A stretch of 64,000 nt of DNA from Dendrolimus kikuchii (GCA_019925095.2 CM034392.1:14464887-14528886); one strand, 5' to 3'; counted from the stretch's first letter, positions 10,980 through 23,843 are shown. The notes: generated by a model from the letters alone, not told the origin. Numbers and translations are program-made.

Positions 10980-11900
10980 AATACATTAGTTATTGGGAAA
11001 TATAAAGGGGCAGTAAAGAGATCTACATAAACTTATTTCATTTTTAACAAAATAGCTATATAGTACAAGTTTAATCACATACGTGTAATAAATAAGCAAC
11101 CTGATATAACCGTATATACATAAAATTAAAGTTACCTTGAGCTGATAGTTGTTACATTTGCAGGCAAAAACAACTTTTACTGTTCACTTAAATTAAGTTT
11201 CCAAGCATACGAGGTACGAGGGGTTTTCTAGAAGATTTGGCACATCTGTAGTGGGTGTGATTTCGCCAGACAAGAGCGGCTTTCTCCTTATGTTGTAACA
11301 GCATCGACATGTGGACGGTGCACCGCCGAGGCGGCGGGGCCGCGGACCAGCAGCAAGCGTGAGCGCACTGTGACCTTTTAATAAAACTTATGTCCAAATA
11401 TCAAGGCAATCTTCTCGTCACATATTATTCGTCTTTAACCGGATTATCATAAATATTTTATACTTCTATTCAAAGTAGATATAACAAGTGCCTTGTGATT
11501 CACAATTGTTGAGCGGAGGTGTCAAATGGTCAAATAGGAAACTTGTATATTGAATTCTGGCTCAAATGGCTATAAACTGAATATAATTAAAATATATAAT
11601 GAATACCATTTCTTTATGATTCAATATAAATTTACGGTAATAATTAAAAACCTTTTATGTATAAACTTTTAGGAATATAAATGCTACACAAAAAATATCT
11701 TCCTACACTTCCTTCGCTGATTGAATTTATTACGCCTTACTGGGATGTGTAGATATATGGCTAGTAATTTGTAAAAATTAAACCCACATTGAAAAACTCT
11801 TAAATTATATAATGTCCAGCTATAAAATATTTAGGAAACGATGTTAGATTTAAAAACTTAATTTACTAAAATCTTTAACCACACATATTTTATAAGTAGT
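10980..11900. other. Intergenic DNA without recognised genes
   Basis: Mostly AT-rich. A small GC-rich patch at about 11220-11390 carries an uninformative 69-aa minus frame. No other structure was recognised. Confidence 0.4.
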
Positions 11901-11906
11901 CAATAC

Positions 11907-12407
11907 TGTTACGAGTCGCGAGACTCGAATGAAAATCCCCTTAGAATTACTATAGAGTTTATTAGAACTATTCAAACACGTATAACACAGGTACAAATAC
12001 AACCGAACACAACAAGTCCAAACGTAATGCAGAAGGTCGTAATTCAATAAAACGCGCAAAGTCGGTCACTTATTAGATTCCCGATTGTAGTACACAAGTC
12101 TCGCTTCGCTGGTGGTTCTCGCTCGACTAACCCCTCCCTCAACCAGGCCGTTGCTTTATACTGCACAAATGCAATATGTCCGCCAGGCAGCGTGGACCGA
12201 ATTTCCTAGAAACAGCTTGTACTTTAAATCCGTAACACCTAGCTAATGATTACAATACAACAATAGGCCGTATGCCAATAAGTAAACCAAAGAAGACGAC
12301 CTTAAAAGAATTTCAATGTTATTAGTTCAAATGCCGACGGGTAATAAATGTGCTTTGTTTCAGATATGCAGGTGGATTTTATGTTTGTCGGGACCTGAGT
12401 TGTAACA
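11907..12407 (-). mobile_element. Solo LTR, family L1 copy 1
   Basis: A 501-bp element runs from TGTTACGAG to TTGTAACA and is flanked by perfect 4-bp direct repeats ATAC (11903-11906 and 12408-12411). TG...CA termini and a 4-bp duplication are typical of Ty3/gypsy LTRs. On the minus strand it carries TATAAA (12160-12155) in a context shared with the other copies (29732, 36731, 61261). No internal gag-pol sequence adjoins it, so it is a solo LTR left by recombination between two LTRs. Confidence 0.85.
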
Positions 12408-12445
12408 ATACCTTACATTTTATCATCACATAACTTTTTTATTTT

Positions 12446-12664
12446 TTAACGAAGGGCAATCGGATTGATGTTTAACCAACGCAGCAGTTGGGGTGGCACT
12501 AGTATCTCCAAAGAAGTACTATTGCCCCACCCGAATCGGGTGTAACCAATAAAACCCCTTGGTGTTCCGTCCTTCGCTGTTATGCCAGGCCACGGGTACA
12601 TAGCCTCGCCACTCCACGAGGTCCTGGTAGGCGGGTCACATACCTGCATAAATAACTCGAGCAT
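12446..12664 (-). mobile_element. 3' end of an R1-like LINE
   Basis: On the minus strand the segment reads 'cctggcataacagcgaagg', 'cggaacaccaaggggtttt' and 'ggggcaatagtac' before an A-rich tail at about 12446-12425. The same order occurs on the plus strand at 18537-18833. The 72-aa minus frame here is untranslated-region sequence rather than a gene. The R1-clade assignment is from memory of similar lepidopteran LINE tails. Confidence 0.45.
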
Positions 12665-15600
12665 GTCAACAATTCCAAAAACAGGTATCAGTAATCACTA
12701 TACTTAGAAGTCGCAATAACATGAAGCCGGTTAAAAATAGTTTGAAATCAGTATATATTAATAACTAACTCCGTTGACTTTGCATCCCACAATGATATTT
12801 CATGCGATATTCTGTGTCTCTTAGAACAGTCTCATGCAAGTCAACATTCACTCAGTTCTTTCAGTGATATCTTGGACAGCCAATGAGTCAACCCAAATAT
12901 TATTTTATCACACTTCGATCTTACCTATGTTTTCAACCAGACAGCAGACCGAGCCAGCTGTAGCAGTATGCTTTTATTTCTAGTATTACGTTGGACTTGG
13001 TCACAACAATCCCAATTACCTACTTGCTCTTTATTAGGCCTAAAATATTACAGAAAACCTTTCTTTACATTACTAAAAACTCTTCTAAGTTATTTCTCTC
13101 ATTGGTTTAGAATACTATAATACTCAAAACGATATCGAAAGTCAAATGAATAATTACTTAACAAAAGTATTACAAAGATTGCGCAACTCTCAAGTGCAAG
13201 TTTTTGTTCAAGCAGCTTACACCTACATCGGAAAGTTCTACAAGGAGGCAGAAATGACTAGTCCGCGTCCATTTTGGCGACTGAGGTAGTTAAGTGTACA
13301 TTCACTTCAGTTACTACATTGTACGGTGCACTTTATATTCTTGCCAATGTCATAGCGGCATTTTCTTTGAAATTTTAACTATATCTCCTATCATAAATGT
13401 CTTAGGTATTATGACAATTTCACACGCTAGCACTTCAGATTTCAATTGTAATGAAGATTTACATATTTATATGAGCTACGTATAATTTGATTTAATAACA
13501 GCAAAAAATCTTATGATCATTTAAAATAATTTTCATTTTTACTGAAATCGGTTTAAAATAATTATTAATAATAAGTGCAGAGAAAACTTTATAGGTTTTT
13601 TCAAGTATATTTCGTGGACGATGGAGTGTAAAATTTGGCATGGTTAAGATTTATTATCAAGTAGCGCAGAAGGCTAAAATTTATACATATGGTACAAATA
13701 CATTAAATTAAATTAAACAATTTTGTTAACGTTCATATAGATAATATAAAACACTTCAATATCAATATTCTGAGTTTCAGTAGTTGAACATAGTAGATCG
13801 CCAAAGAATATTGAAATTATGCCAATAATTTAATTAAAAAACATGCTGTGATTATAGAGATTATAATAATACTCTTTCACAACAGAACCTCAAGAACGTA
13901 GTTCACATTTAAGAATTAAGGAATTACGGTCGAATTGAAATTACTTACTGCGTGACCACTAGTTTTAATAAAAACAGAAGTATATTGAATTAATTGGGTC
14001 TGTTATTGCTTTTCGTAAATATCCGACATAGTTATTATAGAGTTTATACCTATTTTTTTTTCAATTTCAATCTTACCAGGGAATACAGAATTCTGCTTGA
14101 TGATCTTACTGAATAGTTTGCAATTACTTGAAATCGATAACCTATTCGTTTTTTTGCTGGGGTCATTCACAAATCTGGCCAAGCACGTCTCGATCCACGC
14201 GTAGTGTATACCGCCCTTGTACTATTGAGAAAAATTGTAAACGGATCGACATTCGACTTTGACAAAACAGGGGCCTTTTGAAACCGTTAGTTTCGTCGTT
14301 TTGTTTTGTCAAAGTCTATACACAATCATCATCAAAAATAATTATAATTTTAGTAAAGATATCGCACATGCTATATTGTGGCTTCTTTTTTCGAAGGGAT
14401 ATCCGTTTACGGACACCTCGCTGCTTGACAACTAGCAGCGATGGTAGTATGGGACTCTCCGGTTTAATGGTAACCGGAATACCCACTATAAGTCTCCGGT
14501 TTTCTTCCTGTAGCCATGAACCAGGGCCAGGAGAATAAGCCAGTGCCAATCGCAACCCTAACTGGTGTGGAACAATCCCTGTATGGTTCCCTCGACATCT
14601 GCTTCAGTCAGTTATATTATGCCCTAGTCTTCCTTCATCTCTCAGTTACATTTAAGATGGTGATCCCTATTTTTAATTTTCCAAATTCACTATATCAATC
14701 TAAACAGAATATTATTATAGACACAACCTTTATTTTATTTTTATATAAACCTAGATACAAACAGTCCTAATAAAACGACTGTGACGTACAGACAGATGGA
14801 TAGTCGGACAGATTTAAAAATCTACAAGTATAGCGTTTCTACTATTTGGCTAAGAAACCTTAAAAAGCCAGATGATTCATAGTTAATCATAGTGTAGGTA
14901 TTAATCTATTTGGTAGCCGTGCTCATAAAGCGTTCAATAATAAGTTAAAGACCTCACGTGTGCGATATAATACTAATATAAGCTTTATCGTGTGCTTATG
15001 TACCTTTTTGATTAAAATTTATGTTTGGAATGAAGTAATTTCTTTGAATTTGAATAGAGATACCAACAAGGGCAGAGTTATGTTGAAACGTATAATTTTT
15101 ACGTGCAATGACATTAAATGCCTTTACATTATTTTAGAAAATCTAATCTGCCGCGTCCCAAAGCCCCAAAGACGTAATTGATTTTTAGCGACTAAATTAG
15201 GTATGCCAAGGTAAGTATATCAGTTATTTGTTGTTTCAATTCTGTGGAATCATAAAAGTTAGATTTCAGTTATATGTGTAGAAAACGTTTAGTACTTTAA
15301 CGAACCTCAGAAACATGGCTAGTAAATTATATGTACTTAGATTAAAAAATATAACTACGTGTATTCAGGGTTCTCTAACTAATTTTTAAAGTGTACAACT
15401 TTGTAATGATGATAATATCTACCTGTTGGGAGTTAAAGTCGTGAAGCCTATCTCTAGCTATAAAACAAAAAAACATTACCGACACTAAAGTTCGCACCTC
15501 GAATACCGTATGTTAAAGTTGTTTAAAACATGTTTTATTCTGCTTTTTACGATTTACTTCGAGCCGACTAATTATTATATAGATACGTATAGATGAATAT

Positions 15601-15890
15601 GCAACTATATAATTATGATACCTACTCTTTTTGCCGATATTAATATATTTATTTAAGGAAGGTATCTTTGCCCGTTAATTACTTAAGTGATTTTAGTTTA
15701 AAATAATCATGATAAATTTGCTATGTGCGTTATCATGTCAGTCAACGTATCTCTTGAGTAGTTTTTAAGACATGATATATTTGCGATGTTATGTTTTAAT
15801 AGTTAATTGGCCAAATAATGAAAACAGTGATTGTATCACCTGTACGAAACCTGACGTTATAGTCGGACTGCCAAACACTTAGCAAATTAA
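12665..15890. other. Long AT-rich stretch without recognised genes
   Basis: No frame has a recognisable domain. The part at 14150-14600 is less AT-rich and opens frames on both strands (14278-14538 and 14316-14555); it also holds an inverted pair 'tttgacaaaac'/'gttttgtcaaag' at about 14258 and 14300. It may be an old transposon piece. The remainder shows nothing that can be supported. Confidence 0.4.
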
Positions 15891-15897
15891 TTTCTTA

Positions 15898-16180
15898 CTA
15901 GCTGTTACCCGCGGCTTTGCGTAGATTGTAAATAGTCATAATTTAAGTACCTATTCAAAAAAAATATTAAATTTCTAAGTTAAAATTGTTAGATGTGACC
16001 AATATTTCTAACCAGGTACCTCTGTTTTTCTTACTTTGAAAATAATAGATTGTTATACAAATTTTCGACACTTTTTTAACCACCTTAGAGGTTCAATTTT
16101 CAAAAATCCTTCATTGGTGCGTATCTACAGTGTAGGAAGCAAATTTTCACGACACTTTGTCAGTCAATGAGGTCAAGTAA
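15898..16180 (-). mobile_element. Helitron-like element, 3' end at 15898
   Basis: The plus strand starts 'actagctgttacccgcggct', so the minus strand ends in 'acagctag' before a T. The right border is undefined. The interior 'ttcttactttgaaaataat' and 'caccttagaggttcaa' is shared with 9168-9400. Confidence 0.45.
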
Positions 16181-16822
16181 TTATACTATATGTACAGATA
16201 GATATTCACTAATTTTCCAATTCAACATTCATTTTTCACATGATAAAATTGCATTACAACGTTGCAAATAGTGAAAGGGTTTCCATATTATGTTATATGA
16301 AAATTCCGTAGTTGATGCGTAATGTTAGTTAAACCGTGGGCAGAGTCCTCGACACCCACGTAGGATGTAGCGAATGATTGCTAATAACTACCACTTCACT
16401 CGCTCTGCTGACTTCCAAAGCTCCATGTCCGCGTGGGTGAAATATAGGTACATTTAACAGCTCCTTGACAGACTACTAAACATCTGACCCGTCTTAACTC
16501 TCGCTTTTACTTAATTATGTAATTGCGCCGTTCTAATTATTGCGAAAAATAGTAATAAGAATATTTTTTTATATGATCTGTAGCCTTTTTGGCAAAAACA
16601 GAACTCATGGAATAAAACGATTGGGTCTACATGGATTCAATTTAGTAGAAATATGTAACTTATATGCAGCTGCACAACCCTGTACTGTAAATCACGAAAA
16701 AGGCTTGTGGTGGCTGCTATGCATATATCTGAGGGTTGAAAATATATTTCAGTGTACATAGTCAGGATCTTTAAAATAATAACGACATTTCTTAATAATT
16801 TATTTATATTAGTCAATAAATA

Positions 16823-17068
16823 ACCCACAGCCAGGTGATAGGGTATTTGCCCGTCTGGATGGCTACCACCCGTGGTCAAGAGTATGCCGTCATAACAACT
16901 TTAGAGTTGTGTTCCTACATAAGTGGCCAGGTTCCAGTCTGCCTTTAGAGAGCGGCAGCACATTGGTAGCACCTTTGGTGTTAGAAATGTTCATAGGCGA
17001 TGGTAACTGCTTTCCATCAGGTGGGCCGTCTGCCTGTATACTGAACTCTTGCAATAAAAAAATTAAAG
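16823..17068 (+). mobile_element. SINE-like element S1, 5'-truncated copy 2
   Basis: It begins inside the family at 'aacccacagccaggtg' and continues to 'gtgggccgtctgcctg' and an A-rich tail. Loss of the 5' part with an intact tail fits target-primed reverse transcription. Confidence 0.7.
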
Positions 17069-17069
17069 A

Positions 17070-17645
17070 AAAAAAATGCCAAGATAGTTGTAATGTAGTC
17101 ATAGCGTTTAAATGGTTCAAACTGTAAAATGGAAAAATCGTAAAAATCAAGATAGTACAACTGACAAAATACTTTATCAGACAATTAATTTGATCGAGAT
17201 CCTATAACCAGCTGTAGGTTAGGTAGGTTGTAGGTATTAGAAAAGAAAAGATTCCACCAAAGAATGTCGTATAAAATATCACTCTTTTACTGTGCATATA
17301 AATCCTTGAATTAAATTAATGAATAAATAGATATTCAAAAAATATAACTCCCTATGTTTTCCAGTTTATTGACATCTGCCGCATTTTGTATATCATTAAG
17401 TAGATGACCACTCGTTTTTGTGTGTATTTCAATTTCCATGCCATAAATTCTCATTTTTTATTTTAAATATATAACGGGTGTTTTGGTCGGATATCAAACA
17501 GTTACACCGATTAAAATCAAAGAACTTTCGTGTTTTTAATGTTTACATCGAGCAACTGTGTGGCTACAGTGGCTTGAGAACTCGTGTGTGGCTAATCAAT
17601 TAATACAGAAGACAACTTTATTTAAAGTTCACAAGAATAAGCTAC
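17070..17645. other. AT-rich DNA without recognised genes
   Basis: No supported feature. A single 'ttagg' near 17220 is not telomeric. Confidence 0.5.
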
Positions 17646-17649
17646 ACAA

Positions 17650-18320
17650 TAGTTAGGCAAGTGCATGTCAGTCCACGTACAGGAAAGGGTTCTGTAGTTG
17701 TTTTGAATGTCAGCTGTTTTTGTCGTTTAGATACAGAACTTTAGAGAAATGTTTAATTATATATATTTTTAGCTCTACCATCTGTACCATCTTTGCAAAA
17801 GAAAACATGTCTAGTAGTTTTTTCTTAGGTTTTCGTGACTAGTACACGTAGTTAAAACTATGTTCTACGGTTTTAAGCGTCGGTCGCGCTTAAACCTCCT
17901 TAAAGCGTACTTTTAATTTTCAAGTATATTTCATAAGTAGAGGAGGGGGGGACACTTTTTACTACTTTCAAATCAATATATCCCCACTTATTAAATTAAA
18001 CAGAAAAAGTCGGCAAAAAGCATCATTATGATATTTAAGATTTCATTAGCAACACCCTCGACTATGTAAGACGAAAAAAATTCAGCCAGTTACATGTATG
18101 GTGGCCGTCAACATTTTTTTTTTGTTCTAGCAATTTCCATACACCATTATGCAGCGGGATATAGGAACAACGTCCTGCCAAATTTTATCCTTAGATACCC
18201 AGTAGTTTTTGAGACACAAGGCTGTGAAATACAAAGATAGATGGACAGAAAAACAGCTGGGCACGATGTTTTTGAAAGGGTTCACCTTTAGCCAAAATAA
18301 TTACGAATCCCTAAAACCTT
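17650..18320. repeat. Degenerate dispersed repeat ('agggttctgtag'...'aatccctaaaacc')
   Basis: The ends 'agggttctgtagttg' and 'tacgaatccctaaaacc' are those of a widespread insect repeat that normally starts near 'gggttccgt' and ends 'cggaaccctaaaa'. The phrase 'ccagttacatgtatggtggcc' and its following T-run recur at 48735-48780, and the left part recurs near 4620. No coding is visible. An imperfect hairpin 'ggttttaagcg'/'cgcttaaacc' sits at about 17870-17897. Confidence 0.35.
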
Positions 18321-18536
18321 TAGCTTACTTGATCACCAAAGCTCATGTGACATATGAAAATATAAAATCATATTTTCTTGCATAACATTATGTAGAGGAA
18401 CCATCCATCACATGCCAATGACATCATGACGAGACAATTATTACGGTAAAGTGTATCACGTGAAGTGAATATATATTCCTGTTTCAATGTCTTTGATTGA
18501 ATCATGAATCAAGTGGCATAAAAATATGTATTTTAA

Positions 18537-18833
18537 TTATTCTTGTGTGCTCTGCCTGACAAGTTGTAGCAGCTTATTGCCGTTCTGCGGAGTCGGGCAG
18601 CCCATTTCCCGTAGCCCTGGCATAAGGAGCAGGACGGAACACCCAGGGGTTTTAGTGGGTATCCCTAACTGGGGAGTGGCAATAGCGTGGCACCGGTTCT
18701 GACCGGGCACGCTAGTGCCACCCCCGATCTGGCGAATCCCACACACTCACACAGGTCGCGAACATCCCCCCAGGTTTCTGTGCCTGTCGCGGCTTAAACC
18801 TCAAACGGATTTCCCTGGCCAAAAAAAAAAAAA
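18537..18833 (+). mobile_element. 3' end of an R1-like LINE with poly(A)
   Basis: A GC-rich segment contains 'cctggcataaggagcagga', 'acacccaggggttttagtg' and 'ggagtggcaatag' and ends in a run of about 13 A at 18821-18833. The same phrases occur at 12446-12664 on the other strand, and a more distant relative at 36000-36185. The retained 3' end and poly(A) are characteristic of a truncated non-LTR insertion. Confidence 0.55.
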
Positions 18834-19046
18834 GTTATAGCCGTTAGTCAATTCAATGACCAGTGTTCGAATCTTGCCTCAAGGTATGGCAACGCTTTGG
18901 CATTTTTCTAACATATTTGCATTTTTTATTCATAAAATCCATTAATTTGCAGGGCAAGAAATAAAACTTAGGAAACATGCAAATTGGGATTACTGGTGGG
19001 TAAAACCACGCGAAAATGGGCAGCCACAAACTCAGTAATGAAACAA

Positions 19047-19215
19047 ACAACTGAGTTGTGTTCCAGCATCAGTGGCCAGGTTCCAATTTCTCCTTCGAGG
19101 CCAGCAGCACATTGGCAACAGCTCTGGTATTGTCAATGTCCATAGGTGACGATAAGCACTTTCCATCGCAGTTGAACCTTCGGCCTGTCTGCAGTGCTTC
19201 AACTATAGAAAAACA
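19047..19215 (+). mobile_element. SINE-like element S1, 5'-truncated copy 3
   Basis: It starts at 'ctgagttgtgttccagcat' and ends near 'ccttcggcctgtctgcag'. The 3' part is diverged and the A tail is not clear, so this is an old copy. Confidence 0.55.
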
Positions 19216-19389
19216 TAAATCGGCTATAATAAGTACTATATTATGTAGAAGTTCAAATAGAAAATTAAATTTTTCCGTTGTTGAAATATACTTAAACAAA
19301 ATAATCTATAATATTATAAAATTCTAAATATGCCGTGTCTGTACGTTGAAGCTATTTAAACAAACAATTGAAATAGACTATATAAACGA

Positions 19390-19700
19390 TGGAGAACACG
19401 ATGCCTTTTTTATAGATTTCTTGTCTGTTTGCCGTTTTGTCCGTTTGTTCGAGATTCACGTAAAAACTACTAGGCCGATTTCCGATTAGACTTAAACTCT
19501 GCGCTAGTTTTTATCCTGGTAATCCCGCGGGAATTTTCCCGGGAGCGTTTTGAACTTGTTCGGATGCATAAAATTAGCTTATTCCGACTCAGTTTCCATT
19601 AAAACGATAGCTTACATTCTTTATTTAAATCCTGCGATACTTTGCGTCCCGGGAATCCCGCGGGAAATTTAAGTCAAGCGTGAACGAAGTCGCGGGCATA
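19390..19700 (+). mobile_element. Helitron-like element with 'cccgcgggaa' motifs
   Basis: The segment passes from 'ttgtctgtttgccgttttg' and 'aactactaggccgatt' to 'tcccgcgggaattttcccg', repeats 'cccgcgggaaattt', and ends 'cgaagtcgcgggcatatcc'. This order is that of the other Helitron-like copies. The final CTAG is lost. Confidence 0.4.
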
Positions 19701-19801
19701 TCCTTGTAAGAAATAAGAAAGTTCAAAGCACTTTTATGAGTATGCTGAGAAACAAACATATACCGTATATAAAAGCACCTATAGCATTAATGTATATAGA
19801 A

Positions 19802-20160
19802 TCACGGAGTGCCTTGATTAGTGTTATGTAGGTGAGCGATATTCGTATGGTGCATCGCGTGGTTGCGGGTGAGCGGTGTGGCGGTGAGGTGACACAGCGC
19901 TAAAAATAGAACTCGGCTCAGCGTCAGGGTCGGGTTGGCCGGGCGGCACGGGCAACCGGGGCAACCCGTTCTGGCACCCCCTTCCCTCGCCTGAATCCCC
20001 CAGGTCCGCACCCGCCATCTTGTTGATCCACAGACCGTAGCGGACAACAACTTAGGTCTAGATGGCAAGGACATCGGAGGCGCGTTGCGAATACCTCGGC
20101 CGGATGAGGTTACGATGGCCGCCTCCTATTAACGTGGCCAGTAAACGGAGACGTTGAACC
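19802..20160 (-). other. GC/CpG-rich island with a short minus-strand frame
   Basis: A second island of high GC in AT-rich surroundings. On the minus strand an ATG in a good initiation context ('caagatggcg', near 20018) opens a 64-aa Pro/Gly/Asp-rich frame ending at 19824. A longer overlapping frame covers 19802-20074. Neither matches a protein family I recognise. It could be a first coding exon of an unknown gene, an untranslated exon, or a retrotransposon fragment. No splice site or repeat copy in the window decides the matter. Confidence 0.25.
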
Positions 20161-20164
20161 CAAA

Positions 20165-21415
20165 GGAGATATGTAAGTGTATATTCACGTTTAACACTCG
20201 CCTGTACCATATAAATTGCATAATAAAAAATTCAACCGGTTTACGGCTCTTCGCACCATTATGAATATTTTGACCTTTTAGAATTTTGCTTCAAACAAGT
20301 TTTCTATAGAGATGTATTGTTCTTAGACTTTTTAAAACACGTCTATCATAAACCACATAATTAAATTAAAAAAAGCGCTTTCTTAAAAATAGGCATTTGT
20401 ATAGTTAATTAAAATATTCCAATTTTAAAAATAAACTAAACCATCAGAAAATTTCTAAGAACGAGCTGACACGTTTATAATATTTTATTTTTGTGATTGA
20501 AACTATGCCAGATAGTAGACGGTGATGTTAAGTAGTTATCAACGTCCATAGACTTTCACAACACCAAGGAAGCTGAGCTAATACGTTTCCTACCTCGATG
20601 TGACCAAAAATCTATTTGTGTCCTTTTTGATGAAAACCTATTGTGAAACTATTGTATTAAAAAGATATTAATGAAATATGTACAATAAGTAAGTTAATTA
20701 AATTATTATATAAAGAAAAAAAAGCTAATAAAAGCAATAACTGCTGGAACATGTTTAAACTGCGTTATTTAATAACAGATAATATTCCTCCACAAGTCCA
20801 TTAAAATTGTTTTTTAATCATATCTTAGTAATACATTTCATTAATAATTCTTGGTTTTATAAAAACGTCTTATAACATAAATTACTTCACTGAAATACCT
20901 GCTATTTAAACCCCACCGTATCAAAGAACTGGTTCATGCCTCGCGTGAAATATAATTTATTTAAATATGATTCAGTATTTTTAAATTTAATATTATATTT
21001 TAATTAAAATATATAAATGTTAGTTACATCATTACGTTATTTAATTACCCATTATATACCCAAACTTAATTAAGCAGCAAGGTCGCCGATGGGCAAACAG
21101 TCAGGTTAATGAGTAACATTCATTGTTTTTCTACGTTAAAATACAACAATGGAAGTTACTTCTAATCTCAGTGCAAATCTCTGTAATTGGTCAAAGATTG
21201 GTTGTATTGCAACCACTTGGAATTAAATAACATTTTGTTTTTATTTTACTGATTCTTTGGCGATCCTAAAAAATCTTTTTGCAATTTGGATGTTGTTAAA
21301 AGTATTCTAATTTTTAACAACTACAATACTTTTAATTAATTTAATTTACATTTAAATTACTTATTAGTCTGTTTAGATTAGATGGTAATATAATGTGGTA
21401 TTTTTAAATACAACA
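20165..21415. other. AT-rich DNA without recognised genes
   Basis: Very AT-rich, frames all short, no repeat structure recognised. Confidence 0.5.
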
Positions 21416-21419
21416 TTTA

Positions 21420-21600
21420 TAATAAAACTACGTTTTAACGGTTTTAAGCGCGGTAATTTTATTTGATTTTTGGTTTTTCCGACGTTTCTTCGATCTTTGT
21501 CTTCCGTGATCACGGCCACTGAAAAGTGGCCGAAACGTCGGAAAAACCAAAAATCAAATAAAATTACCGCGCTTAAAACCGTTAAAACGTAGTTTTATTA
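21420..21600. mobile_element. Foldback element with perfect 69-bp inverted arms
   Basis: Positions 21420-21488 are the exact reverse complement of 21532-21600. The 43-bp loop holds the 12-bp palindrome ccgtgatcacgg (21504-21515) and a small stem-loop, ggccact-gaaa-agtggcc (21514-21531). Each arm contains 'aagcgcggtaattttattt' and 'gacgtttc'. Single-arm relatives occur at 37274-37348 and 59693-59780, the second with the same ccgtgatcacgg core. No coding is present. Confidence 0.85.
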
Positions 21601-21743
21601 TGTATACAAGTCGCGAAAACTTAAGAAAATATTATACAACATTTATGACAAAAAAAATTGATGTTAGATATTTTATTCCTATAGAGTTTTCATTAAACAT
21701 TTTTTTTTTAGTTTTTTAAGTAGATACTTAGTCTACAAAAAAA

Positions 21744-21935
21744 TACATACACATACATAACTTCACGCCAGTTCCCTTGCGGGGTAGGCACGAACAACAG
21801 AGCGCCATTTAGGCTTATTCTTAAACACCTCACTTGCTTCTTTGACATTCATAGCTCTTGTCATGCACGCTCGTCTGTTCTTAAGGCTCCTGACATCACC
21901 TTCTGCTAGTACACGATCAATTTGATCATGGAAGG
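21744..21935 (-). mobile_element. 5'-truncated RTE-type LINE fragment (192 bp)
   Basis: The minus strand encodes the last residues of the family's ORF2 (from 'DQIDRVLAEGDVRSLK' to the stop at 21763-21765) and ends in a CATA-type tail at 21744-21760. Part of a 101-aa open frame (21763-22068) is this fragment fused to flanking DNA and is not a gene. The target duplication is unclear because both flanks are A-rich. Confidence 0.85.
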
Positions 21936-21939
21936 AAAA

Positions 21940-23735
21940 TGATACAACGGCAATGGTACAAAAAAAATGGAATGGCAAAATATCGTCACAGTCATTTTTG
22001 TCAGAACTTTCATCAGAACAACGTCTACATAGGTGCAATATAATATGAAGATGTAGTCTGTAAGGCACTACACAGATATGTAGTGATATTACAAAAAAGT
22101 AAAGTTTAGGGGTAGCCGTGGTACTCGTAAGTAATTCTGGAAAAAAATATCAACGTAGATACATGGAGCATCATATTTAATTTAAAATGTGAACAAGTTA
22201 GGAGTCAGTTAAAATTACTTCACCACAATCACAATGCACTACTATAATTTGTCCTGGATTATAATAGAATAACAGTAAGACATTGGCCAATCTATAAATT
22301 AATCTAACAGTTTGCTATCCTTTTCTAGTAGGTACTTTACTCAGATCTAGCTGTGACCGCCACTTTATTCGCACATGTTTGCGACTATATGAGACGCTCA
22401 AAAACACGGTAAGAAACGGAACGCGCGATTCATAATTGTTAGTTTCGACCGTTGTCGGGAGTTCCCCCTCTTCATTAAATCTCATTGTTCGAACATGAAA
22501 TTAGCTTTTCTCAGTTTTTCATTTTAAATATTACCTAAAGAGTATCTCATATTCACGAACATTAAAAAAAATCTGTTTTGCTACCTAAAATTTTCATTGA
22601 TTTTTTTTTTTGTTATGAAACAGACAGGCAATATTCGTAAAAACAACCATTTATGTAAATAGCTTAATATAAATAGTAATTTTCATTTATTTTGTAATCA
22701 GATACAGAGTTTAATTTAATTTACTGGTATACATAGAAAAAAGAAAAGACAAAACGCTATTTTTATATCGTAAAGGTATCCTATACACATCTTATCATAT
22801 ACTAAGTCGATTCATTTTCCATTCTGCAAGAATGGAACAATCAAATATACATTCAAAGTCACTATTACATTTTTATATTACTACGTATTATAATTAGCTT
22901 CACATTACCTACAAATTATAAAGAATGACTTAAATAATACACATAATAATGTATTGAATAAAATCTATAAAGGACACGGCTGCTTGCAGCACAGGAAGGT
23001 GATGTCACTGCTGCGACTGGTTTTGCTTATTATTCGCCGGGTGTTTACCACAGAACCGAATACGTATTCGAACCGCTATTTATATGAATATTCTTTTAGA
23101 AAATCTTTCCGTTGCTTATTTTAGTGTATGTTGCGGTTGATAAATGGTGATCAACTTGACCTTAGACAAAAGGGATTAGTCTACAAACCGTTGATCACAA
23201 ATTAGCATACTCCAAAAAAACCCCTTTTTTAGATAAAATAAATTGACAGACAAACACATTACACTTATGTTATGAGAAATAAACAACGGACAACGCTAGG
23301 TACGATACCAGACACTCAGCCCAGAGTAAATAACATAGGTCATGAATATGTGTATACATACAATACCATACCGGGAACCGACCCCGAAAATATTCCAACC
23401 ACAGAGGTAATCAAAATTGGGTATTATAAGAATTTAACTTGAATACTTCCATATTTTACTCTTTAGTCCTATTTTTATTCAACTGTAAAAAATTTTGACC
23501 GATGACGTCAACACACGGCGTTTGTGCTGTTATTCGCCAAGTAGGTAAGTTAGCAACTGTCTGTTAATACATGGTCGATTGTAACTTAATTGAGGAATTG
23601 TTAATAAACAAATTAAGATTCGAAATAATTTTGACGTCACACTGTCACAACATACGTCTAGATCTTTTTATATTTTAATGTGTGCTGGTGCTATTGAAGA
23701 TCAAACGAATGTCAAATGTTTTTTCCAAAATAAAA
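21940..23735. other. AT-rich DNA without recognised genes
   Basis: No frame with a known domain and no repeat structure were recognised. Confidence 0.5.
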
Positions 23736-23750
23736 GAAAATAAACATGTA

Positions 23751-23843
23751 CATACATACATACATACATAACTTCACGCCAGTTCCCTTGCGGGGTAGGC
23801 ACGAACAACAGAGTGCCATTTAGGCTTATTAGGCTAGGCTTAT
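23751..23843 (-). mobile_element. 5'-truncated RTE-type LINE fragment (93 bp)
   Basis: It covers the last codons of ORF2 plus the (CATA)n tail. It is flanked by perfect 14-bp direct repeats, aaaataaacatgta, at 23737-23750 and 23844-23857, proving a separate insertion. Confidence 0.9.

Noticed and set aside
17215..17245. 'ggttaggtaggttg' as possible insect telomeric TTAGG repeat
   Set aside because: Only one TTAGG unit is present and it is not in tandem.
18837..18900. 'gtgttcgaatcttgcc' as a tRNA T-arm
   Set aside because: No matching acceptor, D or anticodon arms can be folded around it, and it follows a LINE poly(A).
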